Shown here in pieces: positions 48,924 through 58,059 of a stretch of 64,000 bases of DNA; within the stretch, counting starts at the first letter, position 1; the number at the start of each line of letters is the position of its first letter. Source of the stretch: Leptobrachium leishanense (taxonomy: Eukaryota > Chordata > Amphibia > Anura > Megophryidae). The notes beneath the pieces are model-generated. The model was not told where the DNA came from and made no database searches. It worked only from the letters and a program-made list of their open reading frames with translations. The stretch spans positions 21,015,615-21,079,614 of the forward strand of contig CM019075.1 of assembly GCA_009667805.1 (NCBI GenBank), given 5' to 3'. Made by a program: the position numbers and the translations under genes.

Positions 48924-50132
48924 CTGTGGAAAGACAGAAAGGAGACAGAATGAGGTTGTTGTATGGTCCTTTGAGCAGGAAAATCCATTGTGCCAATACA
49001 CTCCAGACTGCTTGTTCCTTTGGACAAGGTCACGTGATACAGCTTGACTGTAAGCTCTTTAAACAGAGTTCCAGACTGTATTACAAAACGTTCCTTGGGG
49101 CAGGTTCTACCATTATGTAACGGCAAAGCGTGATCTTGTACACACTTACCATATCGACCTCGAATGTTGCTTTGGGAGCCTCCTGGATTCAAGGGAGTAA
49201 AGGTGTCAGGTGGAACCAATCGTAAAGTCTCCTTCACCTTGCAGGACAGCTGGGCTGGAGGCTCTGCAACAGAGAAAAATAAAGTCCATTATCGATCTAA
49301 ACCAAGGATCTCAAATTCTGCTGTCCCCCGGATCCTTATGACCTACAATTCCCATAATGCAATAGATGGCCAGGGAACCATGAGAGTTGTAGTTCAGCAA
49401 CATCTGAGGAGGCTCGAGCTTGGCATCCCTGGTCTACTCTACCAGCCTGTCTAATCTATTAGACCCTCTATTAATACTCCATCTACCAAAGTCCAGGCCC
49501 AGGCCTAGTTGACCAATGGAAGAATGTACCCTGTGAAGGAGCGGAATATTAAAAATGAAGCCATTTGTGTAGAGGAAGCAGAGATCTTAAAGATGGTGAC
49601 CTCCCACCGTTTCCCCACATTATCTTCCTCTCTGACGCTTCTCAACTTTTGCCACTTCCTGCAATTTCTAACGTCTGAAGCCGTTTCCCCCCCATGTCTT
49701 GCCATGCGGACCTGGTGCTGCCAGCCGGCTGAAGTGGTACGGGTTGCAGCAGATGGACGTTCCTTCACTGCCCTTCCTCCAGAAGTTCTCACACTGCATC
49801 AACCTCTTCAGCTCTGACGCCTGGCGCAGGTCCGGCCAACGATAGAGCCTGCAGAGCAACACCTGGGGAGCCACTGCTTGTTTGCAGCCCCTTGTCTCCC
49901 ACGGGAACCAGACGCAGCCACAATCCCATCGTCCCTTGCTCTCGACTGCCTCTGCCAGCTGCCATAACTGCTCGTCTTTCAGCTTCTTAAAGAGTTGGTG
50001 GGCTGCAGGCCGCAGGACATTCTGGAGGTCTTCCGGGCTTGGGGGTACCCCCTCCCCCTGGCCCCGGCTGGGCGTTGTGCAGCGCTGCCTCCAAAGCTGC
50101 CTTGCGGAGACACACCGTCGAGAACGGAACAT
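48394..50132 (-). CDS. smad6-like: Inhibitory SMAD, SMAD6-like (three coding exons)
   Basis: Spliced CDS: exon 1 50132-49712, exon 2 49263-49150, exon 3 48923-48394 (TGA at 48396-48394); 1,065 nt, 354 residues, no frameshift. Seen: residues 1-17 ([17 protein letters not shown]) match the conserved N-terminus of SMAD6/7, which fixes the start although the frame is open further upstream. MH1 spans about 45-139, with the RWPDL and [10 protein letters not shown] motifs. The linker is 141-190. MH2 spans about 190-354, with [27 protein letters not shown] and the [10 protein letters not shown] end. There is no SSXS tail, so it is not a receptor-phosphorylated SMAD. Known of the family: inhibitory SMADs bind activated type I receptors or SMAD1/4 and damp BMP/TGF-beta signalling. 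MH2 wording is closer to SMAD6 than SMAD7; parts of MH1 resemble SMAD7. It is shorter than human SMAD6 (496) and SMAD7 (426). Which paralogue it is remains open. Confidence 0.93.
49150..49263 (-). CDS. smad6-like: smad6-like coding exon 2 (linker)
   Basis: A 114-nt exon encoding residues 142-178. The acceptor is TTTTTCTCTGTTGCAG and the donor is ATATG|GTAAGTGTG. It contains [14 protein letters not shown], aligning with the SMAD6 segment that normally reads LSPRDEYKPLDLS. The PY motif and the PLDLS sequence of canonical SMAD6 are missing. Confidence 0.88.
49308..49442. mobile_element. Foldback MITE in smad6-like intron 1
   Basis: The ends form an imperfect inverted repeat (CCAAGGATCTCAAA at left, CTTGGCATCCCTGG at right). 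The arms contain ACCTACAATTCCCATAATGC and GAGAGTTGTAGTTCAGCAAC. This is the same foldback type as the elements near 0.85, 18.4, 30.1 and 44.7 kb. The flanking target duplication is decayed. Confidence 0.6.
49712..50132 (-). CDS. smad6-like: smad6-like coding exon 1 (N-terminus and MH1)
   Basis: Encodes residues 1-140 plus the first base of codon 141. The donor is CAG|GTCCGC at 49711-49710. The split codon joins G to AG of exon 2 to give Glu, reproducing the family wording (A/G)PE(S)PP after the MH1 domain. An alternative GC donor lies just downstream but would break this match. The start context (CGTCTTATGT) is weak by Kozak rules. Confidence 0.92.
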
Positions 50133-50186
50133 AAGACGGAGCCAGACACTCTTTGTAGTCTGGCGCGCAGTGCAAAATGAGGGACT
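50133..50186 (-). other. Probable 5' UTR segment with upstream splice acceptor
   Basis: On the minus strand the sequence TTTTGTGTTTCGCCTGCAG ends at 50187, 54 nt before the ATG. It is a pyrimidine-rich tract followed by CAG and looks like a real acceptor. If used, the start-codon exon is preceded by a non-coding first exon and the 40-bp array at 50.3 kb lies in an intron. No convincing upstream donor was found. Confidence 0.35.
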
Positions 50187-50269
50187 CTGCAGGCGAAACA
50201 CAAAAGACATATCCGTTAAATAATGCAGGGTGTGCGGTGTTACAGTCACATGTGACACATTATTACTGT

Positions 50270-51622
50270 GCGGTACTGGGTTTATACGGAGAGTTTGTCT
50301 GCATAGACAGTAACATTATGTCACCGTGTGAATATATGTACCACAACATTACTGCAGAGCACGGTGTGTGAGTATACCGATAGCAACATTACTGCAGAGC
50401 ACGGTGTGTGAGTATACCGATAGCAACATTACTGCAGAGCACGGTGTGTGAAAGTATACCGATAGCAACATTACTGCAGAGCACTGTGTGTGAGTAAACC
50501 GATAGCAACATTACTGCAGAGCACTGTGTGTGAGTAAACCGATAGCAACATTACTGCAGAGCACTGTGTGTGAGTAAACCGATAGCAACATTACTGCAGA
50601 GCACGGTGTGTGAGTAAACCGATAGCAACATTACTGCAGAGCACGGTGTGTGAGTAAACCGATAGCAACATTACTGCAGAGCACGGTGTGTGAGTAAACC
50701 GATAGCAACATTACTGCAGAGCACGGTGTGTGAGTATACGGATAGCAACATTACTGGAGAGCACTGTGTGTGAGTATACAGATAGCAGCATTACTGCAGA
50801 GCACGGTGTGTGAGTATACAGATAGCAGCATTACTGCAGAGCACGGTGTGTGAGTATACAGATAGCAGCATTACTGAAGAGCACGGTGTGTGAGAGTATA
50901 CCGATAGCAACATTACTGCAGAGCACTGTGTGTGAGTATACCGATAGCAGCATTACTGCAGAGCACGGTGTGTGAGAGTATACCGATAGCAACATTACTG
51001 CAGAGCACTGTGTGTGAGTATACCGATAGCAGCATTACTGCAGAGCACGGTGTGTGAGTATACAGATAGCAGCATTACTGCAGAGCACGGTGTGTGAGTA
51101 TACAGATAGCAGCATTACTGCAGAGCACGGTGTGTGAGTAAACCGATAGCAACATTACTGCAGAGCACGGTGTGTGAGTATACAGATAGCAGCATTACTG
51201 CAGAGCACGTTGTGTGAGTAAACCGATAGCAGCATTACTGCAGAGCACGGTGTGTGAGTATACAGATAGCAGCATTACTGCAGAGCACGGTGTGTGAGTA
51301 TACAGATAGCAGCATTACTGCAGAGCACGGTGTGTGAGTAAACCGATAGCAACATTACTGCAGAGCACGGTGTGTGAGTATACCGATAGCAACATTACTG
51401 CAGAGCATGGTGTGTGAGTATACCGATAGCAACATTACTGCAGAGCACGGTGTGTGATTAAACCGACAGCAACATTACTGCAGAGCACGGTGCGTGAGTA
51501 TACCAATAGCAACATTACAGCAGCAGGACTATACGGATAGTAACATTATTCCAGAGCATGACTACATGGATTGTAACATTGCTGCAGAGTATACCGTGTG
51601 ACGTGATAGTAACATTACTGAG
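50270..51622. repeat. 40-bp minisatellite upstream of the smad6-like start
   Basis: About 28 copies of GATAGCAACATTACTGCAGA plus GCACGGTGTGTGAGTATACC (variants CACTG, AAACC, GCAGC). The edge nearest the gene is decayed and begins about 140 bp upstream of the ATG. The array resumes after the inserted elements, at 53527-53547 and 54095-54170. Confidence 0.95.
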
Positions 51623-52076
51623 TAGGGATGAGCCGAACACTCCCCGAGTTCGGTTCGAAGCTGAACCCGAACTTTCCAAATGTTCGGATCCGAACCCGAA
51701 CTCCATACAAGTCAATGGGGCTGAAAATTCGGTTTTTAGAGTGCCCTCCAAGAGGACATATATGCTAGATATTTGCTATAAAAAGGTGTATGGGGGTCCG
51801 GGTAGTGCCCTGGGGGACAGGAAACAAGGACAAAAAGTTAAAAAAAAAAAACGTTTTTAAAAGGGACAGTGAGTTTTCCATTAAATAAGGGTTAAAAATA
51901 AAAACGAAAAATTCCTTCAAATATCGTGCCTAGGAGGTCCCCATAACCTGCCCGTGAAGTGGCGGATTTCTAGAATGTATAGAAATATGTAAAAACCAAA
52001 AAAATGACATTTCAAATGACGGTAAATGCTTTTCCTTTAATCTATCCATAAACAACTGCTTGGGGCGGCAGTCTGT

Positions 52077-53045
52077 ATGAAAAGAGGAGACATTTTCGGA
52101 CACGCAGAAAAAATTTACTGATTTTTTGGTGGTGAAAAGCAGGAGAATGGAAAATTCTAGACCAAAAATCCGATTTGGAAAGTGAGATAAATGGGAGAAT
52201 TTTTCTGATTTGGCTATTTTGACCTAGAATTTTCTCTTCAGTCATTCTCCTGAGTTTCACCTTTCTCTGAATAACCCTGTCAGAGTAATTCAGAGAGCGG
52301 TGAAGAGCAGGAGAATGACTGGAGAATGGAAAATTCTAGGTCAAAATAGCCAAACCAGAAAAATTCTCCCATTTAGGCTAGGGTCAGACTAGCGAATTTT
52401 TAACGTGCGTTTAGGCGCACTTAATCACGGCCGCACTAGCAGCAAATGACGGGCAATGACGGCCAATATACGAAGTACGGTCGCACGAAAGTCCGGCTGC
52501 GCAACGCAAATGGAAAATGAACGCATTTTTTCGAGAACCGCTAGTACAGACGTACAGAGTGCGCTGCGTCCACTAGCGGCGTGTGTGCATGATTTGGAGA
52601 CGTCAGACCCTGCTTATGTCCGGCCAACATAACGTCCAGACACCCAAAGTTTCCTGGTTTGGATCGTAATAAATCACGCACAAAAATGCGCATCGTATGA
52701 CCGTTTTCGTGCATTCCGTGAAAAAATACGGCAATGCGTTCAGACGCACTTTCCGTTGCTGTGAAAAATGCGTTAGTCTGACCCTAGCCTTATCTCACTT
52801 TCCAAATCGGCTATTTGGTCCAGATTGTTCTCTTTTCCTGCCATTCTCCTGGTTTTCACCTTTCTCTGAACAACCGAGAGAGGTGAAAGCCAGGAGAACT
52901 GGCAGGAGAAGAGAACAATCTAGACCAAATAGCCAATTTGGAAAGTGAGTTAAAGGGGAGAATTTTTCTGGTTTGGCTATTTTGACCTAGAATTTTCACT
53001 TCTCCAGTTATTCTCCTGCTTTTCACCGCTCTCTGAATAACCCTG
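52077..53045. repeat. Three adjacent copies of a foldback repeat
   Basis: Copies at about 52130-52276, 52277-52875 (split by an insertion) and 52876-53045. Each has arms GGTGAAAAGCAGGAGAAT and ATTCTCCTG.TTTTCACC and a centre TTTGGAAAGTGAGATAAATG, ending GAATAACCCTG. They lie inside the 1.9-kb element. Confidence 0.75.
52376..52789. mobile_element. Harbinger-type MITE, copy 2 (414 bp)
   Basis: TTA target duplication at 52373-52375 and 52790-52792. Ends GGCTAGGGTCAGACTAGCG and (reverse) GGCTAGGGTCAGACTAACG. The neighbouring foldback copy shows the empty site CCCATTTATCTCAC, confirming insertion with a 3-bp duplication, typical of PIF/Harbinger. Confidence 0.9.
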
Positions 53046-53547
53046 TGAATGTTTAATCCCGAGGTGAAAAATAACATTGCTTTATTTTTTTCACCAGTTA
53101 AATGCAGCATATTAGGATGTTTTAGGAGGGAAATTAATTCTCAAATCTCAATCAGAAGCAGACACCACCCCACCCCCTCAGTATAGTGTACAATGTATCA
53201 AGACGATTACCAGACTAAAAACACCGGGTGTTATGCCTGTTTGTGAACAGAGGTCATTTAGAACTGATAATCTTTCCACGTACACATTAGTTTTTAATTC
53301 AATATCTAATAAACCATTGCTTATAATATTCTGCAGTAAAGAGTCACTTTATTTCTAGATTTTTTAGTATTTTTAAAGCATTTTCTATACTTTTTTCAAA
53401 ATTTCTTTTTTTTTTTTTTCGAACTCGAACCGAACACACCCAAAAAGTTCGAAGTTCACGAACTTTTGAACTGCCAAAGTTCGGGCCGAACTCCCAACCG
53501 TCCGAAACCCGAACAGCTCATCCCTACTGAGGAGTACACTGTGTGAC

Positions 53548-54094
53548 TGTCACGGTTCCCGGATCCCACCACGCAGTACTTAACCCCCAACACTCCACAA
53601 AACTCAGAAGCTACCAACAGTGTAGCTGTGAATGATCCCTATCTGTCTGGTCCTTAGAATTGGCCAGGTAAACTAGCTAGACAGAAAAGGGTTAACAATA
53701 CGGAGAGGAGTCACCCGAGCCAGAATCAGGAATACAGAGTTCAGAATGGTCAAATGGAATAGCCGGGTCGGTATCAGAGCAGTAGCGTAGTACAAGAAAA
53801 TAGTCTAGACAACAGAAGGCAGAATAGTCAGAAACAAGCAGAGGTCAATAACAGGTTAAATCAATTTAGCAGTCAGGTACAAGGAGCTCAGGTATGGATA
53901 ACCACGATCTGGCAACTTCTGAAACTATACTGAGGGTTTTTAAAGACCTTCACCAGACCACGCCACCACTCAAGCCACACCTCATGCAATCACCTCCCTG
54001 CCTGTCTCCATTTAAACCGGGCAGTGGTCAGCGAGCAGCATCAGACTTGCTGTCCTCAAGCACACAGGTAGGGCTGGAAGCCCCCAACGTTACA
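53548..54094. mobile_element. Probable solo LTR, 547 bp
   Basis: Begins TGTCACGGTTCC and ends CCAACGTTACA, with a perfect 5-bp duplication GTGAC (53543-53547, 54095-54099). TG...CA ends plus a 5-bp duplication are typical of LTR retrotransposons (Ty3-like or ERV). The uninterrupted target is visible in the flanking array (GTGTGACCTGATAG near 54130). No internal coding sequence. A short-TIR DNA element is the alternative. Confidence 0.6.
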
Positions 54095-54289
54095 GTGACG
54101 TGATAGTAGTGTTACTGAGGAGTACACAGTGTGACCTGATAGTAACGTTACTGAAGAGTACACAGTAACTGGGGGCACTTGGACTTGGCATTATGGTTGG
54201 GCGACTGTGGATTCTGGGGGGGTCTGACACATCATTTTATTCCCCAACCTCCTCCTCTGTCCAATACACCCTTTGCTTTTAAGGGTACA

Positions 54290-54740
54290 AGGTGTCTGTG
54301 TTGTGTGTGAATATTGTTATTGTCGGAGTAGTGTGTGAATATGGTTATTGTCGGTTGTGTGTGAATATGGTTATTGTCGGTGTTGTGTGTGAATATTGTT
54401 ATTGTCGGAGTAGTGTGTGAATATGGTTATTGTCGGTGTTGTGTGTGAATATGGTTATTGTCGGTGTAGTGTGTGAATATTGTTATTGTCGGTGTTGTGT
54501 GTGAATATGGTTATTGTCGGTGTTGTGTGTGAATATGGTTATTGTCAGTGTTGTGTGTGAATATTGTTATTGTCAGTGTTGTGTGTGAATATTGTTATTG
54601 TCGGTGTAGTGTGTGAATATGGTTATTGTCGGGGTTGTGTGTGAATATTGTTAGTGTCGGTGTGAATATTGTTAGTGTCGGTGTGAATATTGTTAGTGTC
54701 GGTGTGAATATTGTTAGTGTCGGTGTCTGTTTGTTATTAT
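54290..54740. repeat. 28-bp minisatellite, shifting to 21 bp
   Basis: Units TTGTGTGTGAATATGGTTAT plus TGTCGGTG, then shorter GTGAATATTGTTAGTGTCGGT units at the right end. Confidence 0.92.
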
Positions 54741-54864
54741 TTCTGATATCATTACTGTGTGTCACTGCAGCTCTTTCCAACATCCCTCCCCCTGTATAGA
54801 ATGTGTTTTACAGCAGTGAAATGTTTGAGTGGTCGTTCGTTGTGTGTTTGCACTATCTACTTTA

Positions 54865-55299
54865 GGCTAGGGACAGATGAGCGCATTTTCTGCAGCCACC
54901 GTCAAAATGTACGTCGATGCGTGCGCACGCATTTTTTCACGGAATACGCTTAAGTGGTCAGACGATGCGCAATTCTGGACGTATTTCATGACGGTGGGGT
55001 GAAAAGAAGTCTAGGGAAATCCGGCTGTTTGAACGTTATGTTGGCCGCACACTAGCAGCGTCTGACATCTCCTAATCACGCACACACGCTGCTATGCGGC
55101 CGCCGCCACTTTGTACGTCAGTAGCAGCGGTTTTCACGTTCTGATAAAAATGCGTTCATTTGCTGGTTGCGTGGTGTCGGCGCACTTTCGTACGCACGTA
55201 CTGCGTATATTGGCCGTCATTGGCCGTTATGTGCTGCTACTGCCGCCTGATTTAGTGCGCCTGCACGCGCGTTCCGACTGCCCCACTCTGACCCTAGCC
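54865..55299. mobile_element. Harbinger-type MITE, copy 3 (435 bp)
   Basis: TTA at 54862-54864 and 55300-55302. Ends GGCTAGGGACAGATGAGCGC and (reverse) GGCTAGGGTCAGAGTGGGGC. Confidence 0.85.
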
Positions 55300-55302
55300 T
55301 TA

Positions 55303-55700
55303 TTCATGTCCACCTTATGAGTCATGTCTGGAGAGTAAATGGGGTATTGCCGGGCACTGGATCACTTGTGGAGGAAATGGTAAAAAAGATAAAAAATTAG
55401 AACTCGCTCTTCACTCCTTCTGCCAGTTTCTATTTATTGCAAAGCAAGACTCCGCCTGTTGTGGGAGGGGCCACTTTCTCTATAAAACTAAAATATTTTT
55501 TAAAACAAAATATTTAATTTGAATGCAATTATCTTAAGGTTTCTAATATATGGAAAAATTGCTGGACCCCCCCCCCCCCAAAAAGGAAAGTCATCAAAAA
55601 AAAATAGAGGGGGTAAAAGTCACGTGTTGAAAAGGATCCTTGGCTACATCCGAATTTTGGTCCCCAGAATATTGGATGCTCTGACCCAAATTGGAGCATT
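55303..55700. other. Intergenic, no gene recognised
   Basis: Includes a C13 tract and A-rich runs near 55570. No supported gene. Confidence 0.45.
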
Positions 55701-55704
55701 ATTT

Positions 55705-56835
55705 CCATAGCCAGGGTTAGGGTTACTAATATTGAGGGGTTTTTTTAGGGTTAGGGTTACAATTAGTGTAATTTTTAGAGTCAGGGTTACTATTAGTGCG
55801 GAGGGTTTAGGGATAGGATTACTATTAGTGAGGGGGGTTAGGGTTACTCTTAGAGGGGCTTTAGGGTTAGGGTTACTATTAGTATTATTTTTAGGGTTAC
55901 AGTTACTACTAGTGGGGTATTTTAGTGTTAAGGTTACTGTTGGGGGGTAGGGTTACTATTAGTGGGGGTGTTTTTAGGGTTTGAGTTGCTATTAGTGGGG
56001 TGTTTTAGGGTTATAATAAGTGGGGGTTTTTTCAGTTAGGGTTACCATTAAGCTTTTAGGGTTAATATTAGTGTTATATTTAGAACTAGGGTTACTATTA
56101 GCAGGGTTTTTAGGGTTACTATTAGTGGGGGGTTTTAAGATTACTGTTACTTTTAGAGCTAGGATTACTATTAGCAGGGTTTTAGGGTTACTATTCATGT
56201 TATTTTTAGGGTTGCTATTAGTGGGGGTATTTTAGGGTTAGGGTTACCATTGGTATTTTAGGGTATGGGGTTACTATTAGTGGGGGGCTTTTAGGGTTAG
56301 GGGGGGCTTTTAGGGTTAGGGGGTCCCTATTAGTGGGCGGCTTTTAGGGTTGGGGTTACTATTAGTGGGGTGTTTTTAGGGTTACTATTAGCAGGGTTTT
56401 AGGGTTACTATTAGTGGGGTGTTTTTAGGGTTTGGGTTACTATTAGTGGGGTGTTTTTAGGGTTACTATTAGCAGGGTTTTAGGGTTACTATTAGTGGGG
56501 GGCTTTTAAGGTTACTTTTATTTTTAGAGCTAGGATTACTATTAGCAGGGTTTTAGGGTTACTATTAGTGGGGTGTTTTTAGGGTTAGGGTTACTATTAG
56601 CAGGGTTTTAGGGTTACTATTAGTGGGGTGTTTTTAGGGTTAGGGTTACTATTAGCAGGGTTTTAGGGTTACTATTCATGTTATTTTTAGGGTTACTATT
56701 AGTGGGGGCTTTTAGGGTTGGTGTTACTAGGAGTGGGGTGTTTTATAGGGTTGGGGTTACTATCAGTGGGGTGTTTTTAGGGTTGGGGTTACTATTAGTG
56801 GGGTGTTTTATGGGGTTGGGGTTAACCCTAACAAA
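55705..56835. repeat. Telomere-like degenerate array (TTAGGG with TTACTATTAG)
   Basis: Dozens of TTTTTAGGGTTAGGGTTACT and GGTTTTAGGGTTACTATTAG units with GTGGGGTG spacers, period near 30 bp but irregular. It contains (TTAGGG)2 runs but no long perfect telomeric block. The G-rich strand is plus. Confidence 0.9.
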
Positions 56836-58055
56836 ACATTCTGCTCCATTTTTGGTGCGTTTTAAAGCCCCGGGGGCCTGCTCCTTTTGATGCGAGCGCA
56901 GCAAGAGACGGGTTTTCAATTTTTTAGACAGGTGTAATTATTATTTTGTTTCCCCTCCGAAATCTTTTTTTTTGGGGGGGTGGGTCCTCTAGATTTTTGT
57001 GCCAGCAGGCTCCTGATATGCAAATCCAGCCCTGCTTGGTCTGTGCACCCTAAAGATTTATAATGCCCTTAAAATTACAAAAAAGGTCACAGATCTGACA
57101 AGGTGGGGGGGGGGTAAAGGGTGATTGTACCCAAATTAACTACTAAATACATACAAAACGGCGCTGACGTAAAGCGGACTCGTTCTAAAAGCAGCACATA
57201 ATGCTCTATTCAATACATTTCCAAAATAAATGGCGTTACATAACAATGGTTTGGGGAGAGAATAGCCGCGCCGCGAGACGTTTGACCCTCCAGATAAAAT
57301 CTGTCGCTTTCAGGATGAAGTGTATGATATCTGCCTCGCTGTCTCGGTTCGTCTGTCCCGTACATGTCTGTTGAGTTTCCTCTGTGCCAGCCCCCATCCG
57401 TCTGATCTCCTGATTGCCCCCTACCCAAAATCCCAGCCTGTCTCCCCACGTCCCAATCAGACCCTTTAATCTTCCTTACGGTTTCCTCTCCAAGTTCCCA
57501 CCGACCTCCCCTCCTTCTCGCCTTTCTTCACATTCGCTCGCTGTTGTGTAACTTTGTATTTGATTTTGTATCTACAAGCCGGAGTTTTGAGCCATTGACC
57601 CGGGAAACTGAAGGCCAGACCACCTGAAAATGACCGATCTCCAGCTCGCGGGGTATATAGAACAATGGGAATTGTGCTCGAAAACGTGGAATTCCTTTGT
57701 TTTGCAAAATTCAAATATCGATAAAAATCCCAGCCCCCTCGCTGTTCCTACCCTGCCCCCGATTCAATAGCTCTGCTCTATTCATTTAGTCCCATGTCCC
57801 GAAATACCCCCCAATTCCTTTAGTCCATGATATCCTGAAGCCGCCCTCTCAATCCGGTGTCTGTTTATGTACCCTACTACTCGCACATCATCCCCTGATT
57901 CTGGGTCCGCACTTTAGTCTATGTTTCCCATTCTGATGCTTCTGATTCCTGTCACACCATCCCTTTTACTCGGCTTCATTCTGGCTCAGTCACACGAGTC
58001 AGTATTCTCTGTGCTGTACCTTCCACACGCGCTTTCCTCCACTGCAAATCTCACC
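56836..58055. other. Intergenic, no gene recognised
   Basis: Mixed sequence; no conserved domain in any frame. The last 200 bp (CCATGTCCCGAAATACCC and similar) look like the decayed left flank of the next array. Confidence 0.4.
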
Positions 58056-58059
58056 CCCA

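Larger units (their letters stand above)
51623..53526. mobile_element. 1.9-kb TIR element inserted in the 40-bp array
   Basis: Direct repeat CTGAG (51618-51622 and 53527-53531) flanks ends TAGGGATGAGCCGAAC and (reverse) TAGGGATGAGCTGTTC. Subterminal sequence is full of TTCGG/CCGAAC motifs. A related array copy at 54110-54125 (GTTACTGAGGAGTACAC) gives the uninterrupted target. No transposase frame was seen, so it is non-autonomous. Confidence 0.8.

Noticed and set aside
49668..50258. Start at the upstream in-frame Met (50258) for the SMAD exon
   Set aside because: The conserved inhibitory-SMAD N-terminus begins at MFRS (50132), and a likely splice acceptor at 50187 lies between the two.
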